A stretch of DNA of 64,000 nt from Ooceraea biroi. Its lineage: Eukaryota > Arthropoda > Insecta > Hymenoptera > Formicidae. A program made the position numbers and the translations under genes. The notes beneath the pieces are model-generated. The model did no database searches. It was not told the origin of the DNA and saw nothing but the letters and a program-made list of their open reading frames with translations. Below are positions 24,255 through 36,549 of the stretch, piece by piece (position 1 is the first letter of the stretch; the number at the start of each line of letters is the position of its first letter). The stretch is taken from contig NC_039508.1 in the NCBI RefSeq assembly GCF_003672135.1, positions 10,923,945-10,987,944 of the forward strand, in the 5' to 3' direction.

Positions 24255-24440
24255 TGTCACTAGTATGGTCACTATCTATGAGGAGTATACACACCCCCAC
24301 CACGACCACCGAGTGGGGGTATATAAGCCGCGCCGCGCCGAGCATCCAGTCTGCACAAGTAGCACCTCCGGCTCATTTTTCATAAATGTCTTCAAAAAGA
24401 AGAATAAAATCAACCGACACGTGATCGACACGAACCGTAA
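24255..24440 (+). promoter_or_regulatory. TATA-containing promoter-like block, possible solo LTR
   Basis: TATATAAG at 24320-24327 follows a GGGGG run. Downstream are CAGTCTGCACAAG and then AATAAA at 24403-24408. This order of TATA box, start-like site and poly(A) signal within about 100 bp resembles an LTR starting TGTCACTAG. No flanking duplication was found, so the LTR reading is weak. It could instead be the promoter of the USP8-like fragment. Confidence 0.3.
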
Positions 24441-25100
24441 TCCGTATGCATATTTAGGTTAGACTGGCAATTTCCAACGCATGCGTCGCAAACGGGCCGA
24501 GGTGCACTATCTCTACCGTTCTATGACGCACTCTCTATTCCGCACGCTCTATTCCGTACCACGTGACTTCAGCCTTATGAAAGAAAGCGATAAATCAAAA
24601 CTTTCGCGAAAATTTGCGGAAATGGCGGATTTACATGTGATTTCCTAGAAAAGGTTAACCTCCAAAATTCGCCGTCAAAACTTTATCTTGGTGTACTTGT
24701 TCGAGTTACGTACGAGAGGTTAGGTTTGACATCGCGGTATCGTCCGGTGCGCCTAATGAAGAGAGAGTTGCCGTCCTGGAGGTACGTCGTTGCTCGTCGT
24801 TCGCGGCAGGACGGGTTATAATCCGTCGACGTAAACCTGTCGACACGTACGATCCACGAAGATACTTCAAGTCGCGAGATCGTTCTCGTTCGCGGCGCGA
24901 ACCTGCGAATATCACGTCGGCATTTCGGAGCACCTCCCAGGTACGTTCCCTTCTGCGAATCACTATGAGCTAAGCCCCTAAGTAGATTAAGCGATTAACG
25001 CGTATCCTTGGACTGACGGCACATCGCGCCGAACACGTCGCCAGTGTCACTGGATGCTCCAATCTTGCGGAGAGGATCGAGGCTGCGGGAGCGAGCAACG

Positions 25101-26185
25101 ATGCCCAACGGAGCGAATTTGGGGTATATCTGCGTAAATGATCTCGTGAAGCATGCGAGAGCCAATTGTGCAGGGAAGAAGCGACGCAGCGTGTACCAGA
25201 GGCTTCCCACTCTGCGCCAGAAGTCCGAGATGGCGAAGAAGAACGGTAACGACAAGACTGCGTATATCCTCTTGAAGAGATGGCTCGACACGGTCAAGTG
25301 GCTGAAGAAAACTCAGGATTACAAGGACCGCAAGTCCATCTGTTCCACCAACATGACCATCGATCAGGTAAGCAGCAGTGTATGGTAGTGTATGCCAGAG
25401 TAACCAGCCAGATAACTGTGTGCCGCTGCGTGTGCGTAAATACACGAATGTTTGTATTCTAGATAAATGAAGTGAAAAACATACTTGCAGACTTGAGGCA
25501 AAAGTTAGAGATACGCTATGGAGCATAGTTCCAGGAAGCACAATGACGCGGTGGAGAAAATGGAGGTGGACAGGTATTTGATCATAGACGTCAGGCAGAA
25601 AGCTCATTATGACAGTTCCAAAATTACGTTCGACAAGTGCATCAACATTCCACAATCGGAAATTAAACCAGGGTAAATACAACATCTCGCATAATGTTTT
25701 TTCGCTTATAACTTTCTAATTTTATAAAATATCCTTTTTTTTTCAATTCATCGTCGCGCTTGGAACGTTCATCATGGTGTGTTTGCTTTCAGAAAGCTGG
25801 GCTACAAGTTCGCGGACTGCTTTCACAAGAACAAGCAGTTATTCGATTTAAGCATCGGTCGGCGCAGCACGTGGACGTAATAATTCTGGTGGACTGGAAC
25901 ACTACGCAGGAAACTTTGACGACCAGCACTTATCTGAACATACTGAAGGACATTTTCGAAAAATGTGATCCCAGCACAAAGCATAAGAAGATCAAGATTC
26001 TCAACGGAGGCTACCAAGAGTGGCTGATGACGTATCCGACGTTTACAACGAATTCCAATGTGGCTGTGCCCGAGTTCAACGATGTCTCGAACGCGCAACA
26101 ATTTGAGAACCCGGACGCGCCATGCGGACCCATCCGCCACCCTGACGTGGAAAATTGTTTTTATTTATATGCGAAATTAATTTAG
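25101..26185 (+). pseudogene. Truncated USP8/UBPY-like fragment: N-terminal dimerisation and rhodanese domains only
   Basis: USP8 is an ESCRT-associated deubiquitinase. Three exon-like blocks remain: 25101-25367, 25463-25672 and 25793-about 26150, with good GT-AG sites. Block 1 matches the helical N-terminal domain (KTAYILLKRWLDTVKWLKKT). Blocks 2-3 match the rhodanese domain (MEVDRYLIIDVRQKAHYD, VIILVDWNTTQETL, ILNGGYQEWLMTYPTFTTN). Two breaks are visible. In block 2 the frame of KLEIRYGA hits a stop, and the continuation HSSRKHNDAVEKMEVDRYL is one base off. In block 3 the frame set by splicing (GKLGYKFADCF) stops, while VIILVDW is in another frame. The ubiquitin hydrolase domain is absent, and the sequence passes into a GC-rich repeat block. 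Retained introns point to segmental duplication, not retrocopying. An assembly error is the alternative. Confidence 0.75.
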
Positions 26186-26189
26186 TTTA

Positions 26190-27060
26190 CTATATTGCAA
26201 ATTGTTTTTATTTTTTGCTTATTGGCTTTTATTATATTTGTGTGTATTGTGTCTGTGCTTACTGGCTTTATTACACTTGCATACACTTTTATCTTATTTC
26301 TGTTATTACTTGTTAATAATAATATGTATTGTAATTTTGTTCTTTTTGCTTTTTGGTATGTATTTTTGTACGTAGTCTTTCTTCATTCTTCCCTTCCCTC
26401 GGAGTCGGGCGCTCCCGACTGCAGTCCACCCGTCCTTCCAGGGCTCTCCTTGTGGGACTCCTACCCCCCCGCTAGGGCGTTGCCTGCGGGACTCCTTACC
26501 CTTCCCTTCCCTTCCCTCTGCTAGGGCGGTACCTGCGGGACTCCTTACCCTTCCCTTCCCTTCCTCCCGCTAGGGCGGTACCTGCGGGACTCCTTACCCT
26601 TCCCTTCCCTTCCCCCCGCTAGGGCGGTACCTGCGGGACTCCTTACCCCTTCCCTTCCCTTCTTCCCCCGGCTAGGGCGTTGCCTGCAGGACTCTATCCC
26701 TTCCCTTCCTCCCGCCAGGGCTCTCGGACCCGCGGACCTCCTACCCTTCCATCCTCGGGCGCGGTTTTAGTGTCACCAACTCGGCAGCATGACCCATCCA
26801 TGGGGCATTCTGCCCGGTCTCGACAGGGATGCACGACATTTTGGACGAGCGCAGTCCGGGTGGGCGGAGGTGGTGGCCGAACCTCCTGGGGACAGGGGAC
26901 GTAGCCCACAGGGAGACGTAGGTCGTACAAAATCACCCTTTTTAGCCGGGAGCGTGGAACCGGCGGAGAGTCCTGACGTAATGCGCCTTTTAGTTCCAGG
27001 ACTCTTTGTGAGCGGTTTGGTTGGTGGGATAAATAAAAAAACTTACTTTTAATACTAATT
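26190..27060 (+). mobile_element. GC-rich repeat block of unknown class after the USP8 fragment
   Basis: An abrupt change from T-rich sequence (26190-26390) to a G+C-rich stretch with the minisatellite, then a segment with the words GGGACGTAGCCCACAGGGA and CGGCGGAGAGTCCTGACG, ending in ATAAATAAAAAAAC near 27045. Composition and the A-rich end suggest the 3' tail of a non-LTR element on the plus strand. No reverse transcriptase frame is present. The classification is a guess. Confidence 0.4.
26426..26735. repeat. 49-bp minisatellite, about five units
   Basis: Units begin GGGCGGTACCTGCGGGACTC or GGGCGTTGCCTGCGGGAC and end in a CCCTTCC tract. Unit starts are at about 26475, 26524, 26573, 26622 and 26675, spaced 49, 49, 49 and 53. 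Strongly pyrimidine-skewed on the plus strand. Confidence 0.85.
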
Positions 27061-27398
27061 TTTCGTACTAATGAAAAATTTGTTTCATTTATTGAACATT
27101 TTAATCACTTTTATATTTCATAAGCTTTTTAATATTGTTATAATATTTATAATTATATATTATATAATAAGCTTTCTCGAGTCGCTGTTGAGTTGTATTC
27201 GAAAGTCCATCTCGTCGTTGAACAATACTATTTATTGAAAATTGTTGAAAATTGGTGAAAATAGAGTTGCGAACGTTTTGCCGTCGAGTCGTACTACTAC
27301 CTCGATTTTAACATGAGGCCGTGGTGATATCTAGCAGTGTTTCCATGGTATCAAAGATGTATTTTAGATAGAGTCCCTTAATTGATAAACCTCAATTC

Positions 27399-27486
27399 CG
27401 CCATTTTCGATCCCACTAGAAACTAGACCAATCAGGTGCGAATCCACGATGTCCATACTCTTACTTGAGATTCTCTACTTCTGGCG
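27399..27486 (-). repeat. Right copy of inverted duplication of the COPE 5' flank
   Basis: Reverse complement of the COPE leader region with an extra segment of about 31 nt holding GACCAATCAG (27427-27436). It lies 259 bp before the WD40 gene start and points toward that gene in the same way the original points toward COPE. Confidence 0.75.
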
Positions 27487-27744
27487 ATTCCGGCATTAGG
27501 TTAGTCCTTTCGTCGCCTCTTCATCCCGAAAAAAGTTCCTAGCGCGACTGAGAGAACACATAGAGAGGAAACTCACTCTGCTCGAGATGGTAGCAATGCG
27601 GCGCTGACTTCGCGCTAATTTTCAATTTAAAAAACAATGCCAATATCTGCAACTTCACATCGTACGTGACGTAATTCTATCAAAGTAAGTACGATAATTA
27701 ATATTTAATAAAGAATTAGTTTTTATTAAATATTTGCGATTGAT

Positions 27745-29753
27745 ATGGATCCATCAAAAAATCGGCAACGTCTTGAAGATAAACCTCATAAAGGTAATTT
27801 AATTACCATCTTTTATTATCTTATTTTTATATCTTCAATTTTGTAATTTGCAATCAGTACTGCACAGCACACTTTCTTTCTTTTCCTACTAAAATCTGAT
27901 TTTATGTATCAATTCTATTTGAGAAGAGAATGACAAGGAAGATAGGGAAGAAAATGCAGGGCTACAAGTTGAACAGAAAGTGAGGATTCTGCACCTAAAC
28001 ATTTCATAATTAATTCTATGTCAAAGCAATCTGCTGTCCACAGAAGCAAGATGCTGATAAATTCGAGGCATCAGCAAGGCCATCCTCTCTGGTCGGAAGG
28101 AGCGAAGTTTCTCAGAGCGAAATGCAGAATAGGCACTCGTGGCTTCAAAGGGCACATCAGAGCAACGTCAGAAATCATTGTCGGATAACTCATAAGGCAC
28201 ACTTTCCCGATAACTTACATGGTCTCTACAGTACACGTTTCTCTGCGAACGGTGAAATGGTAGTCGTCGGGTTTGGATCCGGTGGTGTGCAGGTAATGAC
28301 TTTCTTAGTTCTTACGCATGCTGTTTGAATTAAAATTAACAATGTGCGATTAAAATGAAACAATTTTGCAGATCCGAAATGGCACGACGGGTGAATTAAA
28401 GGCGACACTCAAGTCTGGCCTGGAAACTTCGATGCCAATTATGTGCTGCAGATTCAATCCAGTCCGAAGAGACGTCTTCTATGCCTCCAGTGCCTGTGGA
28501 ACCATTTTCATGTGCGACACACGCACCAAAGAATTTTCCAGGTTTATCTTTGGTAGGCGATGATGATTCAGTGTGATGTAGCATTGTTTTCTCAATTTGG
28601 ATTGATCTCAACAGAGCCGGACAACGAAGTGAATACGATCGATGTCAGTATCACGGGAGATTATTTAGTCTCTGGTGGCAAAGACGCAGTTGTCCGACTT
28701 TATGATATAGAAAGCACCAAAGTTAATATTATATTAAGTAACTGTTAGTGATTTAATTAAGTTAATTGCGCATTTCTTTAAAATTTTCGTTGCAATTTTT
28801 AAGACTCGGAAATATGCGAAAGGATATATATAATTTTACCTTAACATAGATTTATTTCAGTTGATATTAATGTACAAAAAGGACGAAGAAAGTCTGATGG
28901 AAAACAGAGTAAATTTTCATCGCATGAGGATATTTGCTTCCAGATTTCATGACGTGTATCCTGATCTGATTATTACTGGTGGCTGGGACGACACTGTTAG
29001 AGTAATTTTCAAGAAACATTCGAATAAAAGAATTCTTAATACATAGATTATAAATGAGAAATATTTGAAGCGTAAAAGATAATAAAATATACTGACTAAA
29101 TTTAATTTATTATACAGAAAGATTTCTTTTTTCAGATTTGGGATATCAGGGTTCCATCGGGCTCGGCGAGAGTTATTAAAGGTCCTCATATATGTGGTGA
29201 TGCCATAGACATACGCGTAAGAAGATTTCGGCAAGAAATTTTATCGACGATAAAACTTTACGTCACATAAATACAGCTTCGTGTATCTCGTTTACTCTCA
29301 GGAAACACACATCCTTACAGGCTCGTGGGTGGTGCGTGATAGTTTGCAATTGTGGGATTTGACGAGTGCGAAACTCATCGACACGATCAATCCGCAGAAC
29401 AGGTCGTCCACCTTGAACGGTGAATTTCTTTACGTGGCGCATTACTTCAACGGGGATCCTTCCAGTGATCTCGTCGTGATAGGCGGTTCTGGTACCGGTA
29501 TGGTTGAAGTGATTAGTCTAAAGCAAAAGAAGGTTCGTGATCGGTTAATTGTATTACGTTGAAATTGTTACAGGGAGGAGAGAATTATTTATGTATTAAT
29601 ATATAAAACAATTTAATTTCATTCATATAATTTCTTATGTAGGTAATGGGAAGCTTCAATGTAAGCAAGCCAATCTTCACTATAGACAGCTGCAGGTCTG
29701 TAATAGTATTTGGTGGCATGGAATCTGCGATCACTTTTGGTGATTACAGTTAA
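27745..29753 (+). CDS. WD40-repeat protein of unclear orthology, 400 aa
   Basis: Nine exons: 27745-27793, 27927-27979, 28044-28292, 28372-28552, 28615-28721, 28861-29001, 29136-29216, 29302-29532 and 29643-29753. Phases close to 400 aa. Residues 1-105 are charged and look disordered (MDPSKNRQRLEDKPHK and on). From about residue 90 there is a single WD40 propeller, with blade ends such as GTIFMCDTRTKEF, GGKDAVVRLYDIEST, GGWDDTVRIWDIR and SLQLWDLTSAKL. The protein ends ESAITFGDYS. It has no other domain, so it is probably a scaffold. I do not recognise the orthologue. Exon 2 has a tandem acceptor (GAGAAG, 27921-27926) that could add one Glu. The exon 5 donor (GTTAAT) is weak and less certain. 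The promoter region contains the inverted COPE-flank copy. Confidence 0.85.
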
Positions 29754-30172
29754 CGTGGGCGGAATTATAAATACCTAAAAATTTAAAAAAAACCAAATAT
29801 ATTTACATCTATTATATAATTCAATTATTTTAGAGTACATTGTTTTATTTATAAATACATCGTCAAAATTATAACGTACTACGAAATATCATTTTCGCAA
29901 AGATAAAGCAGAATATTAAATAATTATCACGACTCGATGATCCTCACGACGATTGTGCCGAATCGTTTGCCGTTTGAAATTTCGCGCCCGTGTGAAGTGC
30001 TACGAACACGTGTCGTCAGTTGTATGTACTTGCGCAACAATTAAAGAAAAGTACTGCAATCACGCCTGGTTAGGATTGGCTGCACTGTATCTCCAAGACG
30101 CGAGAAATCACGAAAGATGGACGCCGAGAGTGAATACATCAGTTTTATCTGAGCCCTCGTCTTGGCAGCAAA

Positions 30173-33100
30173 ATGGGTAATCAATTAGTGGGCATCGCGC
30201 CCAGCCAGATATTCCCGGTAGAGCACTACCTGACGGATCACAACGACTTGTTGTTCGATGTAAAGTAAGTGCACGACCGAAACTCTCGGCTTTCGCGTGT
30301 ACGCACCTTCTGCTACCTGAACGCTGTCAGAACGGCGAACCCCGTGCGTGTCAGTGTTTGTTCGACAATAAAACAATCTGTTATGAATAACTCACGATGT
30401 CATCGATAGTGGCATCACGATCGATCTCGTCAGACGCGGTACGTTGTCTCGTTATCCGCTGACGATTTTCTGTTGTGCTTTAAGAGTCCTTACAGTAATG
30501 TTGTTGACAGTGGAACAATAACTGACGTCGCAACAGTAATTTGTTAACGACAGTTATACGAGAGCTTGGAAATGTTTCTGTTTTGTTTATGATAGCGATA
30601 GAGATGATTGTAAGATATTGTCGAGCGGCAGAGGGCCAAGTTCTGCATTTGCTCAAGCCTTTGTTGTCTACAGTTTAGGAAGCACCAGATTCTTCAAAGT
30701 GGCTCGGGCTCGGAGCCAGGAGGGCCTGATAGTCGTGAAGGTGTTTGTGATTCACGATCCGACGTTACCGCTGTCCGCCTACAAGGATAAGCTGGAGGAG
30801 ATTAGGTCAAAACTGATGCCAGCCTTCAACTGCCTGCCCTTTCAGCGAATGATCGTGAGCATTGCATCAGCACGCATTCTGTTAAATATCGTATCGCTGA
30901 TTTAGGCACGACTAGAATTAATTCTATGCTTGGATTAGCTCACAGAGAAAGCAGGCTCAATAATGCGGGAGTACGTGAAATATTCTCTTTATGACAGGAT
31001 TAGCACTAGGCCATTTTTGACGAGCATTGAGAAAAAGTGGATCACTTTTCAAGTATTGTATGCGATCTATCAGGCTCACAAGGTAGAGTAATATGTGTCA
31101 AGCATTTAAAGAGAGGGCGATTGTATAAGCAGCTTGTCAACAAAATTTTTTTTATCAAGAATATTGTATCATTGCTTGCTGCTTTGTTAATTTTTGTATA
31201 ACCTCCTTGTTTAATAAACTCCTGCGTTTTCTGATTGTGATTTTCAAAAGCGATATCGCTGCTTCCTTGCAGTTTGGTGTTTGCCACGGCGACATAAAAT
31301 TGGAGAACATCATGATAACCAGCTGGAATTGGATATTGCTCACAGACTTTGCTAGTTTTAAACCGACATACTTGCCGGAAGATAATCCCGCAGATTTCTC
31401 GTATTTCTTTGATACTTCCAGAAGGAGGTACCGCTTTCCTTCTCTTTAACATTGCGCCAATAGTAAAGTAATTTTTGTTATTTGTCAATAATCGTTTGTT
31501 AATGTTGCAGAACGTGTTACATAGCGCCCGAACGATTCGTAAAGACATTATCCTCGGAATTGAGCAATACATTATTATTACCAGAGCAAGAAGTAAAAAC
31601 GGGTGATTTGCATCCCATGATGGATATCTTTTCTGCAGGTTGTGCTTTAACGGAACTTTATAATGAAGGACACCCACCATTTGATTTTTCACAGCTCTTG
31701 GGTAAGCGTAATAAAACGTAGAAGACGAGATAATCGTGCTGCGATAGTGCAAATTTTACTAATAAGGTTCTTTTAAAATTCCTTTAAGCATATAGAAACA
31801 ATGAATACTCCGTGAGTAAGCACCTGGACAGTATAGATGACCCAGGAATACGAGAATTGCTTGGCTCAATGTTGGAGAGAAATCCAGCGAACAGGAAGAG
31901 CGCAGAGATTTATTTGGCTCAAGCTCGTGGCACTATCTTCCCGGAGTACTTTTATTCCTTCCTGCAGTCGTACATGCTAATTTTCTCCAACACTCCGATT
32001 TTATCGCCGGACGAGAAGATAGCCAGGTTGAAGAAGGACATTGGCAGTATTATAAAAATACTGGGGGAGGAGAATGAAAGTACGAAAAGCAGGGCGAAGC
32101 TCTCGGAAACCGCGAAATCGAGTCAATGCGAGAGTAAGGACTCGATCAAGGACGATTCCGCTCACAGCGAGGAGAATACGGTGGTGGAAGTCGACAGTGA
32201 CCAGAGCTCTGACAAGACTGACTTGAATCAAGCTGACATGAAGAGCACGACGCAGGACGTCGGCAATGACGTCCAAATGGAAGCGGAGCCGGAGATCAAG
32301 CTGTCCGAGGATCACAAACAGGCGTGCAGCGCGGAATCGAAGAAACCAACCTCCACGACCGAAACCCTGGAGGGGCTCGTTATCATAACGCAACTCGTCA
32401 CCTCTTGCATAAGGGGGTTGCATCACTCGCAGTCCAAGTTGCACAGTTTGGAGATACTGCTCGAATTGGCTGAGAATATCTCCGACGAGACGATTCTCGA
32501 TAGAATACTACCCTACATTGTAGGTATCCACAAGTCGCATTTACAATTTCCGCAATTTGAAAAATGATTTATATACATATCTCTCTTTTATAATCGTTTA
32601 TACAGTTCCTGTTGGTTCACGATCCGGCACCGCGGGTAAGGGTATCGGCGATACACACCCTGACCAAGTGTCTGCATCTTGTGAAATCGATACCACCTAC
32701 GGACGTGAACATATTCCCCGAGTACATCCTACCAGGTTTAGCGCACATAACTCAAGACGAGGCAGTTATCGTCAGGGCAGCTTACGCGGAGAATATCGCA
32801 CATTTGGCACATATCGCTCTGCGTTACCTGGAGAATGCCCATCTGTCCAACTTGGGCAACAACGAGGGACCAAAGCCTAGTTATGATAGCGAACTGCAAA
32901 CATTGCACGAAATGGTATCGGTAGCATTTTCTGTAATTAAAGAGTAATAACTTTCTCACATTTTTACTGATATTTCGTTGCTTTCAGGTCCAACAGTCAG
33001 TCTCCATGCTGTTGACGGACCCGCAAAATTTAGTGAAACAGACTTTAATGGAGAACGGTATAAATAAATTGTGCGTGTTCTTCGGCAAACAAAAGGCTAA

Positions 33101-36100
33101 CGATATTCTGCTCAGTCACGTTATCACGTTCTTGAACGACAAGGAGGACAAGGAACTGCGAGGTTCCTTCTTTGAATGTATAGTCGGTGTAGCGGCGTAC
33201 GTCGGTTGGCACAGTAGCCCCATATTAATGCCGCTTCTGCAGCAGGGTCTATCCGATCCCGAAGAATTCGTAACCATGAAGGCCATACACGCTATGGCGA
33301 CGTTGACGGAATTGGGTCTGCTTCACAAGTCTGCTCTCTATCAGCTGTTATCAGAAACTATGGTCTTTCTGGTACGTCATGGTCACGACGTTATTTTAAA
33401 ATTATTTTAAGTTTTGATTCAAGAATTCAAAGAACTTACGAGAAACTCTTGACAACTTTGAGCTATTTCGTGAATTGATTATTCTTTGCAGGTTCATCCA
33501 AATTTGTGGATACGTCATGCAACCGTGGGCTTCATATCCGCAGCGGCGAGAACTCTCAACGTGGTGGACGTCCAGTGCAAGGTTCAGACGATGCTGCAAC
33601 CATATCTGAAACACTCGTTGATTCAAATAGAGAAGGAGATCCTGTTACTGGAGGCTCTCGTCCCTCCCATATCTAGGATAGTGTACGACTCTATAGTGAA
33701 ATGCAGCGATGTCGAGGAATTGTTTCAAGCGCTCGAGCAGAGGCAGACAACTCGGGCGAAAGCTGTGACGGGCATGGTGCAATCGCAGAATAACGAGATG
33801 AGCAATTCTGTACGAAATGTAAGTGATGCTTGTTACGTACTGAATCTAGCCTGAATCAAAATTCCGGGAAGAGCCTCGCTAATGCATCGCAATGAAGTAT
33901 TAAATATCGAAATGGAGATATAAAGTAATAGATCCAAATTAGCTTCGACACCAGTGATTTGAAATATGATAATTCTTTATTTACGACCAAGAACTGGTGA
34001 AACAAAATTATTGGTAGCACTACGTTTCGACCTCAAATTAGGGTCCTTATCAATATAAGTAATTAATATAAAGTAATATTTATCACTCAGTCAGTGAACA
34101 AGAAAAAGACTCGCGTGGTTTCTGTCAGCTTTTCAGGCGGCTCTCCGAACTGATGACGGAGGCGACCGAAGATCAGCTACTGGCCATGAAGCCGCACTTG
34201 ATGAAAATCAACAAGTACCGCAACTCCGCGGACACGAAGCAGAACGCCGCCAAGTCCGTGGACGGCAAGCTGGAGTTGAGCCCAGTTAAGGACAGGATAA
34301 GGCACCACGTCGTCGTACTGTATCCCGATACCAAGGGGGACTTGACTTTACCGGCTTTCAAGAGATTAGACCGAAGAACGTCCGAGACCGTGAGCACGTC
34401 GATGAATCAGGAATGGCGCACGATGTTTGCAGCTCACCAGGATAGCGTCCAGGTATCATTACAAGCTCTTTATCGATAACTCTTCCCACCGATTTGCCGA
34501 TGGATAATAACGTTGTATTTTCACGGCAGCACGCCATCGTTAAGATGTCGGACATGACGGGAAGCGGCGGCAGTCCTAATCAAAGTATACACAGTGGCGA
34601 CATCCATCTATCTCCACATCACTGCCTGTCGGACATGGCTAGTCTAACATCGCTCATGAACGAGCATTCGATTCACGAACGGTCTTACATACAATGTGAG
34701 TGCAATTAATGCAATAACAACCGATTAGTGTAATAATGACTGATAAAAAAATGGTCTGCAGATATGTGCGCGCCCTGCCGACTGGAAGTGCGGCAGTTAA
34801 CGTGTCGGAAGCAGGAGCAACACGCGGCGGTACTAAGGGCGAAGCGCTGGGCCAATAACATCACCTGCGAAACTGGTAAATGGCCATTGAACCCTCACGG
34901 TTTACGTACAGTAGTAGGAATATCACGACCTGCATTTTCATTGACTATCGATGTAATTGACTAAAAGGCTCCACGCCACTACCGAAGGATTGGAGGCCTC
35001 GCGGCGTCCCGGTCGCGCATCTTCACGAGCACAGAGCTGCGGTGAACAGACTGGTCGCGATACCGGACACCAATCTGTTCGCGAGCAGTTCCTCCGACGG
35101 GTGTATTAAAATCTGGGACGCCAGCAAGATGGAGGGACGAAACATCGCTAATCGTTCTAGGTATACCTCCTCATCTGTTTAGAACAGATAGCTTTAATCA
35201 TTTACATGAACAATTTATATGTCCAATTAAAATCTGAGATAGTTATGTGTATTTACTACACTGTTAATTGTTTTGGTACTGTTCTCGTTAAACAGGCAAA
35301 CGTACATGCACAGAGGAGGCCCGCTAGTCGGTTTAACCGTGTGCGATCAAGGGCAGTCCTTGGCGAGCTCTGCGAGCACGTCCGGAACGGTGTTTGTACT
35401 TCGGATTGAGCCAAATTCTAGTAAAATGAGTTTGCTGGGTTCCCGTCAGCTGGATCTCCAGGTGATTCTTACAATCAACAAATATGCATGCTCTCGATAC
35501 GAAGTTTTGAGAAGAACGTTGATTTGATTTTGATTTAATCTAATGCTCGGTTAACGTTCGTTGATTTAACAGGAAGAGGGATGTGCCGTTGACATTCAGT
35601 ACTTGGATTCTGGCTCGCAATCAGTTCTCGTGTACGCCTCGCTGTACGGAGCCCTGATAGGCTGGGATCTACGGTGTCCAGGTACAACGTGGCGCTTGGA
35701 AAACGACCTGAAGCACGGAGTCATCACGTCGTTTTGCGTAAACAGTCATCAGCAGTGGCTGACTATCGGCACCAGCTCGGGTATTCACACTTGTTGGGAC
35801 TTGAGATTCCAACTGCCCATAACGAGCATCAAGCATCCAACAGGTAGATGTAAATCGTTCGCTCGCGCAAAAGCGACGTGCAAAATTAACGTCAACTATT
35901 TCCCCAGGCGCTAGAGTGCGAAAGGTGATCTCGCATCCGACGGAGCAGTCGTGGATCATCTCGGCGGTGCAGGGTAACAACGAGATCTCCATGTGGGACC
36001 TAGAGACTGATCAGCGGCAGATGGTCCTGTGGGCGTCGAGTGCGCCACCGTTGAGCCATACTCAGAGCGGTCACACCGTGTGTGCCATGTACGCCGGATC

Positions 36101-36549
36101 CACCGATTGCTCGGGCTTCCTCCTAGCCGGTGGTACCGACATGCGACTGCGTTTCTGGGACTTCAACATGCCCACCGCGTCCTACATTGCTCTGCCCGCC
36201 GCGAATGATGTTCTCACGCCGAACACGTTGGCGTACGAGTTAGTATTTTGCCAGATAGAGAATTGATCGTTTCGCTTTGTCACACGTCATGTGGTTGCGA
36301 TAATATGATTGAGTTTTTTTTTATTTTTGCAGACAACGCTTGATAGACGGAACGAACGTCGTGCAGGAGGTGCTGGTGGACAACGACTCCAACCCGTCCT
36401 CGGGAAGTGACGCGAGGGGGAGGCTTCTGGAAGAGAGCGGTCCCGAGACCCCGCCATCCGGCCAGCACGACACGATTTCCGCGGTGGCCATGTCGAACAC
36501 GTGCATACTCACCGGCAGTACGGACGGCCTGATACAAGTCTGGAAATGA
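30173..36549 (+). CDS. PIK3R4: VPS15 / PIK3R4, regulatory pseudokinase of the class III PI3-kinase, 1,431 aa
   Basis: Scaffold that anchors VPS34 and Beclin-1 for endosomal and autophagic PI3P synthesis. Seventeen exons: 30173-30264, 30674-30854, 30939-31082, 31273-31427, 31511-31701, 31789-32519, 32606-32914, 32988-33371, 33492-33818, 34129-34452, 34530-34695, 34762-34875, 34968-35160, 35296-35461, 35573-35843, 35908-36238, 36333-36549. All phases close. Gly2 of MGNQLVGIAPSQIFPVEHYL fits N-myristoylation. The kinase-like domain (about 25-310) has LGSTRFFKVARA, HGDIKLEN, and DFA in place of DFG, as usual in this family. HEAT repeats span about 480-840 (KQTLMENGINKLCVFFG). A variable linker holds the Asp/Ser-rich insert in exon 6. 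The WD40 propeller spans about 1050-1431 and ends STDGLIQVWK. Slightly longer than human (1,358). Confidence 0.96.
33931..34065 (-). mobile_element. Short retroelement remnant in VPS15 intron 9, Penelope-like 3' tail suspected
   Basis: A 135-bp insert is flanked by an identical 13-bp repeat ATATAAAGTAATA (33918-33930 and 34066-34078), the size expected for LINE, SINE or Penelope insertion. The reverse strand contains GACCCTAATTTGAGGTCGAA followed by ACGTAG. I associate this kind of AGGTCGAAACG motif with 3' ends of insect Penelope-like elements, but cannot check it here. Confidence 0.55.
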
